A stretch of 64,000 nt of DNA, from contig NZ_JBBUTK010000004.1 of assembly GCF_039592695.1 (NCBI RefSeq), positions 1-64,000 of the forward strand, read 5' to 3'. Source of the stretch: Flagellimonas_A sp039592695. GTDB lineage: Bacteria > Bacteroidota > Bacteroidia > Flavobacteriales > Flavobacteriaceae. Shown in pieces: positions 1-7,671 of the stretch. Numbering within the stretch: position 1 is the first letter of the stretch; each line of letters opens with the position of its first letter. The position numbers and the translations under genes were made by a program. The notes beneath the pieces are model-generated. The model saw only the letters and a list, made by a program, of their open reading frames with translations. It was not told where the DNA came from and ran no database searches.

Positions 1-150
1 TACGCTGTCAATTTTCCGATATGTACATGAACTTTTCAAAAAAACAGGGGCATAAAATAAGGCCTCCCGACCTCCAAAAAACTGCCCCAATTCCACCTCG
101 CTTACCAGCAAAGCGGGTGCAAATATAGAAAGCTTTTTTTCACCCGACAA
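1..150 (-). promoter_or_regulatory. Minus-strand promoter and leader, probably of a stable RNA (rRNA?) operon to the left
   Basis: On the minus strand TTG (148-150) is followed by a 20-bp spacer and TATATTTG (120-127), a near-ideal Bacteroidota promoter, with the GCACCCGC tail also seen at the rpmB promoter. Reading leftward there is no coding frame. The leader near position 1 reads GAAAAGTTCATGTACATAT, then GGAAAATTGACAGCGTA. This resembles, from memory, the leader found before 16S rRNA in flavobacteria. The operon identity is an inference because the gene lies outside the window. The rest of 150-300 shows only AT-rich spacer between this promoter and the divergent thrS promoter. Confidence 0.45.
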
Positions 151-307
151 AATTCTTTTCAATAAAAATTTCAAAAAAAATCAATACCCTGAAAATCAGA
201 TAGTTTTATTGGTATTTCCGACTTTATCCCATATTTTTTCTGTACACCATCCGAAGAATACCTTATATAAAAGTAACGGCGTTAAAATGAACATCGTTAT
301 GCTGCCA

Positions 308-337
308 TTGTCGCATCATCACAACATATTATCTTTG
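308..337 (+). promoter_or_regulatory. Promoter of thrS-infC-rpmI-rplT
   Basis: TTG at 308-310, a 19-bp spacer and TATCTTTG at 330-337 match the flavobacterial TTG-N19-TAnnTTTG consensus exactly. It lies 24 bp before the thrS start codon and points into the operon. Confidence 0.75.
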
Positions 338-360
338 CAGCTGTTTTTAACAAAGATTGG

Positions 361-2301
361 ATGATAAAAATCACGCTGCCCGATGGGGCCGTCAAAGAAG
401 TTGAAAAAGGATCTTCACCTCTTGATATTGCCAAAAACATCAGTGAAGGCCTCGCCCGCAATGTTATTTCTGCAGAATTCAACGATGAGACTGTAGAGAG
501 TACGACGCCTTTGTATGAGGATGGCAGCCTTACTTTATATACATGGAATGACAAAGCAGGAAAAAAAGCGTTTTGGCATTCTTCATCACATGTGGTCGCA
601 CAGGCTTTGGAAGAATTGTATCCGGGCATCAAATTGACCATTGGGCCAGCTATTGAAAATGGGTTTTATTATGATGTGGACTTCGGCAGTCACACCATCT
701 CAGAAAAAGACTTCCCTGAGATAGAAAAGAAGGCCTTGGAAATAGCCCGGGGCAAGCACGATTTTAAAATGCGTCAAGTTTCAAAAGCCGATGCCCTGCA
801 TTATTACAAGAATCATGGCAATGAATACAAGGTTGAGCTCATAGAAAACCTGAACGACGGTGAAATCACTTTTTGTGACCACAGTACGTTTACCGATCTC
901 TGTCGTGGTGGCCATATTCCGAATACCGGAATCATAAAGGCCATCAAAATATTGAATGTTGCCGGTGCCTATTGGCGTGGTGATGAGAACAATCCTCAAT
1001 TGACCCGGGTGTATGGCATTTCCTTCCCCAAACAAAAAGAACTTACCGAATACTTAGAATTGCTGGAGGAGGCCAAAAAACGTGACCACAGAAAACTGGG
1101 CAGGGAATTGGAGTTGTTCACCTTTTCACAAAAGGTAGGTCAGGGGTTACCATTATGGCTTCCCAAAGGTGCGGCACTTCGTGAACGATTGGAGTCCTTC
1201 CTAAAAAAAGCACAGAAAAAAGCAGGTTACGAGATGGTCGTAACTCCACACATAGGCCAAAAAGAACTGTATGTCACCTCGGGGCACTATGCCAAATATG
1301 GTGAGGATAGTTTTCAACCCATACACACCCCAAAAGAAGATGAAGAGTTCTTGTTAAAGCCCATGAACTGCCCCCACCATTGCGAAATTTACAACAGCAG
1401 CCCGTTCAGCTATAAAGACCTACCAAAAAGGTATGCAGAGTTCGGTACGGTTTACCGCTATGAACAAAGCGGTGAATTGCATGGTCTGACCCGGGTGCGT
1501 GGTTTCACCCAAGATGACGCCCATATTTTTTGCACTAACGAGCAGCTGAACGACGAATTCAAAAATGTGATTGACCTATCATTATATGTATTGGGTTCTT
1601 TGGGATTCGAAAACTTCACCGCACAAGTTTCTGTTAGGGATAAGGACAAACCTGAAAAGTATATTGGAGATGCCGCCGACTGGGGCAAGGCCGAGCAGGC
1701 CATCATCAATGCCGCAGATGAAAAAGGATTGGATTATGTCATAGAACCTGGGGAGGCTGCTTTTTATGGCCCAAAACTCGACTTTATGGTCAAAGATGCT
1801 TTGGGAAGACAGTGGCAATTGGGCACCATACAGGTAGATTACAACCTGCCAAAACGTTTTGACCTGACCTACAAAGGTTCTGATAATGAACTGCACCGCC
1901 CCGTGATGATACACAGAGCTCCGTTTGGAAGTATGGAGCGATTTGTGGCACTGTTGTTGGAACATACGGGAGGTAATTTCCCATTGTGGTTGATTCCTGA
2001 TCAGGCTATTGTATTGCCTGTCAGTGAGAAACACGAAAAATATGCCGAAAAAGTTTTGAATTCCCTAGAAAATCACGAAATTCGCGCGCTCATTGATAAT
2101 CGCAACGAGACGGTCGGCAAGAAAATACGTGAGGCAGAATTGAAGAAAATTCCATTCATGCTCATTGTTGGTGAGAACGAAGAAAGTTCTGAGACCATAT
2201 CGGTGCGAAGGCATGGCGGGGATGATTTGGGCAGTATGTCTGATGGTGAATTCGCTGACTTGGTAGCTAACGAAATAAGTGCTACCTTAAAGTCGTTCTA
2301 G
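361..2301 (+). CDS. thrS: Threonine--tRNA ligase
   Basis: Charges tRNA-Thr with threonine in the cytoplasm. The 646-residue protein has the normal full length: an N-terminal TGS domain (about 1-60), an editing domain with the zinc-type HSSSH motif near residue 75, the class II catalytic core with the motif 2 region RYEQSGELHGLTRVRGF, and a C-terminal anticodon-binding domain. The ATG at 361 is 24 bp after a consensus promoter and starts directly with the TGS strand MIKITLPDG. It is the first gene of an operon with infC, rpmI and rplT, an arrangement also common in other bacteria. No defect was seen. Confidence 0.97.
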   Translation: MIKITLPDGAVKEVEKGSSPLDIAKNISEGLARNVISAEFNDETVESTTPLYEDGSLTLYTWNDKAGKKAFWHSSSHVVAQALEELYPGIKLTIGPAIENGFYYDVDFGSHTISEKDFPEIEKKALEIARGKHDFKMRQVSKADALHYYKNHGNEYKVELIENLNDGEITFCDHSTFTDLCRGGHIPNTGIIKAIKILNVAGAYWRGDENNPQLTRVYGISFPKQKELTEYLELLEEAKKRDHRKLGRELELFTFSQKVGQGLPLWLPKGAALRERLESFLKKAQKKAGYEMVVTPHIGQKELYVTSGHYAKYGEDSFQPIHTPKEDEEFLLKPMNCPHHCEIYNSSPFSYKDLPKRYAEFGTVYRYEQSGELHGLTRVRGFTQDDAHIFCTNEQLNDEFKNVIDLSLYVLGSLGFENFTAQVSVRDKDKPEKYIGDAADWGKAEQAIINAADEKGLDYVIEPGEAAFYGPKLDFMVKDALGRQWQLGTIQVDYNLPKRFDLTYKGSDNELHRPVMIHRAPFGSMERFVALLLEHTGGNFPLWLIPDQAIVLPVSEKHEKYAEKVLNSLENHEIRALIDNRNETVGKKIREAELKKIPFMLIVGENEESSETISVRRHGGDDLGSMSDGEFADLVANEISATLKSF

Positions 2302-2331
2302 AAAAGTTTGTTTAATTAAAATTTTGATACC

Positions 2332-2889
2332 ATAGCAATACGAAGAAGATTTAGGCCCCAACCTAAAAGGGAGAATAAAAATCCCCATAATATCAATGAA
2401 AAAATAACCGCTCCCGAAGTTCGATTGGTGGGAGATAATGTAGAGATGGGCGTGTACCCCATCAAGAAGGCTCTTGAAAAAGCAGGGGAACTGGAGCTTG
2501 ATTTGGTAGAAATCTCACCAAATGCAAAGCCACCCGTCTGCAAAATCATGGATTACAAAAAGTTTCTTTACGAACAAAAGAAACGCGAGAAGGCCATGAA
2601 GGCCAAGGCCAGTAAAGTGGTGGTCAAAGAAATTCGGTTTGGGCCGAACACAGACGACCACGATTACGAATTCAAAAAGCGCCATGCAGAAAAGTTTCTG
2701 AAGGATGGTGCCAAATTGAAGGCATACGTATTTTTCAAGGGGCGTTCAATCGTGTACAAAGACCAAGGAGAAATTCTTTTGTTGCGATTGGCACAAGAAT
2801 TGGAAGAACTGGGCAAGGTTGAACAAATGCCCAAGTTGGAAGGGAAGCGAATGACCATGTTCATCGCCCCAAAGACAAGTAAAAAATAA
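2332..2889 (+). CDS. infC: Translation initiation factor IF-3 (AUA start predicted)
   Basis: IF-3 controls start-codon choice and subunit joining on the 30S ribosome. The reading frame is open from 2320, after a TAA at 2317-2319, but contains no ATG, GTG or TTG before the internal TTG at 2425. That start would delete most of the N-terminal domain. Reading from ATA at 2332 gives MAIRRRFRPQPKRENKNPHN, the expected family N-terminus, and a 185-residue protein, the normal size. Later motifs include NAKPPVCKIMDYKKF and KEIRFGPNTDDHDYEFK. A rare start codon is classical for infC (AUU in E. coli), where IF-3 represses its own translation. The AUA start here is an inference from homology. Confidence 0.9.
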   Translation: MAIRRRFRPQPKRENKNPHNINEKITAPEVRLVGDNVEMGVYPIKKALEKAGELELDLVEISPNAKPPVCKIMDYKKFLYEQKKREKAMKAKASKVVVKEIRFGPNTDDHDYEFKKRHAEKFLKDGAKLKAYVFFKGRSIVYKDQGEILLLRLAQELEELGKVEQMPKLEGKRMTMFIAPKTSKK

Positions 2890-2916
2890 TAAGCGGAGAT
2901 AAATTAACTTAGGAAA

Positions 2917-3114
2917 ATGCCTAAACAGAAGACAAAATCCAGTGCCAAAAAGCGGTTCAAGCTTACGGGCACCGGTAAAATCAAAAGAAAGCACGCTTTT
3001 AAAAGTCACATTTTGACCAAGAAATCTAAAAAGCGTAAGCTAAGGCTGACACATTCAACGCTGGTACACCCTGCGGACGAAAGCAGCATCAAAGAACAAT
3101 TGCGTTTAAAGTAA
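2917..3114 (+). CDS. rpmI: 50S ribosomal protein L35
   Basis: A small, very basic 65-residue protein of the large ribosomal subunit, at the usual family length. The N-terminus PKQKTKSSAKKRFK and the central GTGKIKRKHAFKSHIL with a following KKSKKRKLR stretch are diagnostic. It lies 27 bp after infC and ahead of rplT in the conserved infC-rpmI-rplT order. Regulation of this operon by L20 is known in other bacteria; nothing in this sequence proves it here. Confidence 0.97.
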   Translation: MPKQKTKSSAKKRFKLTGTGKIKRKHAFKSHILTKKSKKRKLRLTHSTLVHPADESSIKEQLRLK

Positions 3115-3242
3115 TCGTTCTTTCGGTTTATTTTAATGTTTAACCCTGGAGTCGGGCCAAATGATTGACGATTGTAGATTTACGATTTGAGAATCACAAA
3201 AAGTGGCGATTATCGTCCGCCTGCTACAAAAAAAGAAAACAA

Positions 3243-3587
3243 ATGCCAAGATCAGTAAACTCAGTTGCTTCTAGAGCCAGAAGAAAAAAGGTGATGAAGC
3301 AAGCCAAAGGTTACTTCGGAAGACGAAAAAATGTCTGGACAGTAGCCAAAAATGCGGTAGAAAAGGCAATGCTTTACGCATACCGCGACAGAAGAAACAA
3401 AAAACGAACTTTCAGAGCACTTTGGATTACACGTATCAATGCCGGTGCACGCCTGCATGGGATGTCATATTCACAGTTCATGGGAAGGGTAAAAGCCAAT
3501 GGCATCGAATTGAACCGCAAGGTGCTCGCCGATTTGGCCATGAACCACCCAGAGGCATTCAAGGCCATCGTCGAGAAAGTCAAATAA
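3243..3587 (+). CDS. rplT: 50S ribosomal protein L20
   Basis: An early-assembly protein of the large subunit that binds 23S rRNA. The chosen ATG at 3243 gives the canonical MPRSVNSVASRARRKKVMKQ start and 114 residues. An upstream in-frame extension to 3165 would only translate spacer DNA. The motifs AKGYFGRRKNVWTVAKNAV and RINAGARLHGMSYSQF are typical. The 128-bp gap before it is unusually long for this operon and contains the low-complexity stretch GATTGTAGATTTACGATTTG. It is followed by a strong terminator. Confidence 0.97.
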   Translation: MPRSVNSVASRARRKKVMKQAKGYFGRRKNVWTVAKNAVEKAMLYAYRDRRNKKRTFRALWITRINAGARLHGMSYSQFMGRVKANGIELNRKVLADLAMNHPEAFKAIVEKVK

Positions 3588-3619
3588 GAATTTACATAAA
3601 CTTTACCCCGCTTATTTAA

Positions 3620-3646
3620 ATCCCGCTTTTCAGCGGGATTTTTTTT
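3620..3646 (+). terminator. Rho-independent terminator after rplT
   Basis: Stem ATCCCGCT (3620-3627) pairs with AGCGGGAT (3632-3639) around a 4-nt loop, followed by a run of eight T residues. It closes the thrS operon. Confidence 0.9.
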
Positions 3647-3673
3647 GTACTTTATGTTTATAATGACACTTTT

Positions 3674-4333
3674 ATGAAAAGATTTCTCTTTTGGGGATTT
3701 TTTATTTGCTGCTCCTTTTGCTTTTGTCAGAATGATGCGCTGTCTTATTTGGCGCTTGGTGATAGTTATACGGCAGCCACAAGTGAACTTCCACAGAACG
3801 GATGGCCGCAGCAATTGGTAACGTATCTCAACAAGAAAAAGATTGATGTAAAAGACCCACTTGTTATTGCAGGACCTGGATGGACCACAGAAAAATTGTT
3901 GGACGAGGTTCAAAAGAAAGGGTTGGGCAACGATTTTGGGCTGGTATCATTGATGATTGGGGTCAACAACCAGTATCGTGGGCTTGATTTCGATGGGTTT
4001 AAAAAAGAGTTCTTAAAATTATTGCAAAAGAGTATCACATTCACTGGCGGAGATGCCTCACATGTGGTTGTAGTTTCGGTACCAGATTGGAGCGTCACCC
4101 CCTTTGCCAAGTTCAAGAACAAAGCCAAAATCACCAAAGAACTAAAAAACTACAATACATTCATTCAAACCGAAGCTAAAAAAAATGGTGCCCTTTTTGT
4201 TGACGTCACGCCAGCTTCTAAAAACATGGCGATTGACAAGACGCTGATTGCTACTGACAGCTTACATCCTTCAAAAAAAATGTATCGAATCTGGGCAAAA
4301 AAAGTGGGAAGGGAGTTATTAAAAACCCTATAA
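3674..4333 (+). CDS. SGNH/GDSL-family hydrolase, secreted
   Basis: Probable esterase or lipase-like hydrolase of the SGNH fold. The start MKRFLFWGFFICCSFCFCQ is a signal peptide that may end at a cysteine. The block I serine lies in LGDSYTAA near residue 30, the block III glycine/asparagine in MIGVNNQYRG near 95, and the catalytic Asp-His pair in DSLHPS near 203. The 219-residue length suits a single domain. It stands alone after the rplT terminator and ends 6 bp into the convergent YjbQ-like gene. The substrate cannot be told from sequence. Confidence 0.8.
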   Translation: MKRFLFWGFFICCSFCFCQNDALSYLALGDSYTAATSELPQNGWPQQLVTYLNKKKIDVKDPLVIAGPGWTTEKLLDEVQKKGLGNDFGLVSLMIGVNNQYRGLDFDGFKKEFLKLLQKSITFTGGDASHVVVVSVPDWSVTPFAKFKNKAKITKELKNYNTFIQTEAKKNGALFVDVTPASKNMAIDKTLIATDSLHPSKKMYRIWAKKVGRELLKTL

Positions 4334-4750
4334 CCCAAATGCCGTCAAGACCAACTTCCTGCCTGATGCGTGGTTTCGATGCTCACAGAGATAAATACCC
4401 TGCCAGATACCTAAATTGGGTTTACCATTTGTGATGGGTATCTGAACCGAACTGCCCATCAAAGAGGCCTTGATATGTGCGGGCATATCGTCAGGGCCTT
4501 CATAATTGTGAACATAATATGGTGCGTTTTCAGGAACCATCTCATTGATATGGCTCTCGAAATCAGAGCGAACCGTTGAATCTGCATTTTCATTGATGGT
4601 CAAACTGGCCGACGTATGTTTGATAAACACCTGCAAGATTCCTGTATGAACTGTTTTGATTTCTGGGATGGATTTCAAAATATCTTCAGTGATCAAATGA
4701 AACCCCCTAGTGAAAGGTTTCAACTGTATTTCGGCTTGATAGAATTTCAT
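4328..4750 (-). CDS. YjbQ/UPF0047 family protein
   Basis: A 140-residue protein of the YjbQ (UPF0047) family, for which thiamine-phosphate synthase side activity has been described in E. coli; the true role is uncertain. The signatures HTSASLTINENAD (near residue 45) and GIWQGIYLCEHRNH (near 120), with several conserved histidines, are present. The ATG at 4750 was chosen because the upstream in-frame extension translates a dispersed repeat (4764-4810) and gives no family-like sequence. The repeat ends about 14 bp upstream of the start codon. Confidence 0.85.
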   Translation of the reverse strand: MKFYQAEIQLKPFTRGFHLITEDILKSIPEIKTVHTGILQVFIKHTSASLTINENADSTVRSDFESHINEMVPENAPYYVHNYEGPDDMPAHIKASLMGSSVQIPITNGKPNLGIWQGIYLCEHRNHASGRKLVLTAFGL

Positions 4751-4763
4751 AAAAACACACAAT

Positions 4764-4810
4764 TTGTCATTCCCGCGTCTGTGCCGAACTTGTTTCGGTA
4801 AAGACGGGTA
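4764..4810 (-). repeat. Dispersed hairpin repeat, GCGGGAATGACA type
   Basis: On the minus strand the element carries ACGCGGGAATGACAAA next to the start of the YjbQ-like gene and an internal hairpin CCGAAC/GTTTCGG. The same GCGGGAATGACAAA end occurs at 13804-13815 and 60340-60353. Confidence 0.65.
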
Positions 4811-4895
4811 TCCAAAATAACAGATTTTTAGCGACGTAAAATGATAAGATAATTTTAATACCAACACTAGGAAAATAAACCTGACTCACAATCTT

Positions 4896-4903
4896 TACCT
4901 TTG
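4896..4903 (+). promoter_or_regulatory. -7 promoter element of the HAD phosphatase gene
   Basis: TACCTTTG followed by CAGC, 16 bp before the start codon, fits TAnnTTTG. No clear TTG was seen at the expected upstream distance. Confidence 0.5.
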
Positions 4904-4919
4904 CAGCTTATTTATTTGT

Positions 4920-5711
4920 ATGGATTTTTCGAACATCAAAATGGTCGTCACCGATATGGATGGCACCTTGCTCAACTCAAACCATGAGGTCAGCAAACGC
5001 TTTTTCGAACTTTTTGAACTGCTCAACAAGAAAGATATCTGTTTTGTTGCCGCCAGTGGCAGACAATATCACAGCATCGTCAATAAATTGCAACCTATCA
5101 AAAACGATATCATCGTCATCGCTGAAAATGGTGGCTTTGCGATTGACAAAGGCAAAGAGATTGTGTCCACTCCCCTACCGATTGCTACTCGAAATGATGT
5201 CTTGGATATTCTAAAAAATGTGGGGGATAACTACCCCGTGCTCTGTGGCAAACACTCGGCCTTTATTTCCGATAGCTCACCAAAATTTGAGAAGATGCTC
5301 AGGGAATATTATACCCGATTTGAAGTCATCAAAGATTTGAAGTCCTCCAATGAGGAAATCTTGAAGATTGCGGTGTACCATTTTGAAGATTCTGAGAAAT
5401 ACATCTACCCAGCGGTCAAACATCTGGAAGGCCAACTCAAGGTCAAGGTTTCGGGTGAAAATTGGGTTGACGTCTCCAATCTAAAAGCCCATAAAGGTTA
5501 TGCCCTGAAAAAAGTGATGGAAAAATATGGCGTTCAATCTCATGAAATCATTGTTTTTGGAGATTACAATAATGACATCGAAATGTTGCAACTTTCGAAC
5601 CATAGCTTTGCCATGGCCAATGCACACCCAAATGTGAAAAAAGTGGCCAAATTTGAAACAGGAAGCAATGATGAGGGTGGTGTAGAAGCTATTTTGGAAA
5701 AAATAATTTAA
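4920..5711 (+). CDS. Cof-type HAD-family phosphatase
   Basis: Cytoplasmic haloacid-dehalogenase-superfamily phosphatase of the Cof (IIB) subclass, probably acting on sugar phosphates or similar metabolites. The nucleophile motif DMDGTLLNS lies at residues 11-19, the motif II serine in AASGRQY near 42, and the motif IV acidic pair in FGDYNNDIEML near 218, followed by MANAHPNVK. At 263 residues it has the usual length with a full cap domain. It starts 16 bp after a TACCTTTG promoter element. The substrate is unknown. Confidence 0.88.
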   Translation: MDFSNIKMVVTDMDGTLLNSNHEVSKRFFELFELLNKKDICFVAASGRQYHSIVNKLQPIKNDIIVIAENGGFAIDKGKEIVSTPLPIATRNDVLDILKNVGDNYPVLCGKHSAFISDSSPKFEKMLREYYTRFEVIKDLKSSNEEILKIAVYHFEDSEKYIYPAVKHLEGQLKVKVSGENWVDVSNLKAHKGYALKKVMEKYGVQSHEIIVFGDYNNDIEMLQLSNHSFAMANAHPNVKKVAKFETGSNDEGGVEAILEKII

Positions 5712-5720
5712 TTTTATTGT

Positions 5721-5954
5721 ATGAAATATCTAAACGATAGAATAACGGTTGATGAATCCATTTGTAATGGGAAACCCACCATCAGAGGTAAACGAATCAC
5801 TGTTGAAACAATTCTGGATTTTCTGAGTGCAGGTGATTCTATTGATGACATTCTCAAAAACTACCCATCTTTGGAAAAGGAAGATATTTATGAGAGTCTA
5901 AAATTCGCTTCAAGTTTTTTAGGTAAGATGACCATTAAGGGCACTGCTGCATAG
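5721..5954 (+). CDS. DUF433-family antitoxin-like protein
   Basis: A 77-residue protein with the DUF433 signature: the core CNGKPTIRGKRITVETILDF is followed by a predicted helix-turn-helix-like tail (ILKNYPSLEKEDIYESLKFAS). DUF433 proteins resemble the VapB antitoxin side of toxin-antitoxin pairs. It is 9 bp after the HAD gene and only 1 bp before the DUF5615 gene, so the two are translated as a unit. The pair looks more AT-rich than its neighbours by eye, which would fit acquisition, but base composition was not counted. Confidence 0.85.
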   Translation: MKYLNDRITVDESICNGKPTIRGKRITVETILDFLSAGDSIDDILKNYPSLEKEDIYESLKFASSFLGKMTIKGTAA

Positions 5955-5955
5955 C

Positions 5956-6297
5956 ATGAAAAAGTTTTTGATTGATGTAAATCTACCTAAAAGGTTCTCA
6001 CTTTGGAAAAGTGCATCTTATATCCATCAATCAGATTTAGATGATACGGCATCAGATAATACAATTTGGGATTATGCCAAAGAAAAAAATCTGACCATAG
6101 TAACTAAAGATTCTGATTTCTCAAACAGAATATTATTTGCAAACCCTCCGCCGAAAATTATTCATGTGAAGGTTGGAAACATGAGGATTCAAAAATTACA
6201 TGAGTACTTAAATTCTGTATGGCCTCAAGCTCTTGAGCTTATTGAGACCCATAAGCTTGTAAATATTTATCCAGATAAAATCGAAGCTCTTCGTTAA
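5956..6297 (+). CDS. DUF5615 PIN-like toxin
   Basis: A 113-residue protein of the DUF5615 (Mut7-C/PIN-like) family, the usual partner of DUF433. It begins FLIDVNLP, carrying the first acidic residue of a PIN-type site, and has TIVTKDSDFSNR near residue 52, the second conserved acidic patch. This suggests a metal-dependent RNase, but activity is an inference. Its TAA stop (6295-6297) overlaps the stop of the convergent gene. Confidence 0.82.
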   Translation: MKKFLIDVNLPKRFSLWKSASYIHQSDLDDTASDNTIWDYAKEKNLTIVTKDSDFSNRILFANPPPKIIHVKVGNMRIQKLHEYLNSVWPQALELIETHKLVNIYPDKIEALR

Positions 6298-7547
6298 GTC
6301 TTCTGCTTTTTCTTTCTTGCCGCTGGAAACAACACATTGTTCAGGATCAACCGATAGCCGGGCGAAGTCGGGTGCAGTTCCAGTTCCGTTTTGGGATCGC
6401 CCACACGATGTTGGTAATCTTCAGGGTCGTGGCCGCCATAAAAAGTAAAAAACCCTTTGCCTTTTATTCCATGAATGTAGCGGGCTTCGCCATTTAATTT
6501 GCTTTCACCCAACACCATGACTGTCGGCTTTACCTCATCTCGCTCAAAAGAAGTGGTTTGCCCCATAAACCCCTTGACCAATGTGGTGTGGTTCTGGGTC
6601 AGCATGGTGGGTACGGGATCCCATTTGGCAGAAAACTCCATCAACGAAAAATAATCGGACTCCTTAGGGATTTTGCGCTTGCCCGTCATGTCAATGGATG
6701 AAAATTCATACCGCAGCGGATTCCGCTCCAAATTGAAGCCGGTGAAAGCAAAAGTCCTGTTGAAATCGAGTTTCCCCTGGTAGTTGGCCTCAGAGGGGTC
6801 GCCGTCGAACATGGGTTCACAGATGTCAACATCTTTGGCAGCCAGCGCAATGTCAAAACTATCGGTAGCCGAGCACATGGCAAACATAAAGCCGCCGCCA
6901 ATGACATAACGTCGTATTTTCTCCGCTACGGCACTTTTTTGATCCGAGACTTTGGTATACCCCAATTTGGCAGCCCTTTCTTCGGCTAAACGCTTGCCTT
7001 CAATATACCAAGGAGCCGCACGGTAGGCCCCGTAAAATTTTCCATATTGGCCCGTAAAATCTTCATGGTGCAGGTGCAACCAATCGTAAAGTGCCAGTTT
7101 ATCATCCAATACTTCTTCATCATACAAGGTGACATACGGAATCTCGGCATAGGTCAGTACCATGGTCACGGCATCGTCCCAGGGTTGGTTATCTTTTGGG
7201 GAGTAGACAGCAATCTTGGGCGCTTTTTCCAAAATCACGGCATCTTGATTTTGTGACGGACTGCTGATATCATCCAAAATGGCTTCCGCCTGGGCATCTG
7301 AAAGCACCTCAAACGAAACTCCACGAATTTGGCATTCTTTACGGATGGCATCCCCATCGGGCAATAAAAAAGAACCACCACGATAGTTGAGCAACCACTG
7401 TACTTTTTGTTGCTTGGTCAATACCCAATAGGTAATTCCATAAGCTTTAAGGTGATTCTTCTGCCCCTCGGCGTCCATAGGAATGAGGATGACCGAGGCG
7501 GATAAGTAAATGCTAGAGACTAGACATAAGACGCAAGACAGTATCAT
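6294..7547 (-). CDS. Secreted protein of unknown function (often labelled asparagine synthetase B in flavobacteria)
   Basis: A 417-residue protein with an N-terminal hydrophobic segment (MILSCVLCLVSSIYLSASVIL). Homologues in flavobacteria carry, from memory, the label asparagine synthetase B, but I see neither an N-terminal catalytic cysteine nor an ATP-pyrophosphatase motif, so that label is doubtful. Visible features are MDAEGQKNHLKAYGITYW near the N-terminus, the central HLHHEDFTGQYGKFY and the late FYGGHDPEDYQHRVGDP. The start at 7547 was chosen because the longer frame to 7712 translates a dispersed repeat as DVTLSAVEG. The signal region itself is coded by the low-complexity stretch CTTGCGTCTTATGTCTAGTC. 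Confidence 0.75.
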   Translation of the reverse strand: MILSCVLCLVSSIYLSASVILIPMDAEGQKNHLKAYGITYWVLTKQQKVQWLLNYRGGSFLLPDGDAIRKECQIRGVSFEVLSDAQAEAILDDISSPSQNQDAVILEKAPKIAVYSPKDNQPWDDAVTMVLTYAEIPYVTLYDEEVLDDKLALYDWLHLHHEDFTGQYGKFYGAYRAAPWYIEGKRLAEERAAKLGYTKVSDQKSAVAEKIRRYVIGGGFMFAMCSATDSFDIALAAKDVDICEPMFDGDPSEANYQGKLDFNRTFAFTGFNLERNPLRYEFSSIDMTGKRKIPKESDYFSLMEFSAKWDPVPTMLTQNHTTLVKGFMGQTTSFERDEVKPTVMVLGESKLNGEARYIHGIKGKGFFTFYGGHDPEDYQHRVGDPKTELELHPTSPGYRLILNNVLFPAARKKKQKT

Positions 7548-7603
7548 TTTATACTTAAAACTAAGAGCCAAAAAAAGCTTTGTTTTTTGTTTTGACACCC
7601 CTA

Positions 7604-7630
7604 GCCCTTCGACTGCGCTCAGGGTGACAT
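7604..7630 (+). repeat. Dispersed repeat, CTTCGACTGCGCTCAG type
   Basis: CCCTTCGACTGCGCTCAGGG is a hairpin (CCCT/AGGG ends) followed by TGACA. The 16-base core recurs at 36034 and 39290. It separates dnaB from the downstream gene. Confidence 0.7.
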
Positions 7631-7671
7631 CTTTAAGCAGAAAATCTGAATAAGAAACTTTACATAAAAAT

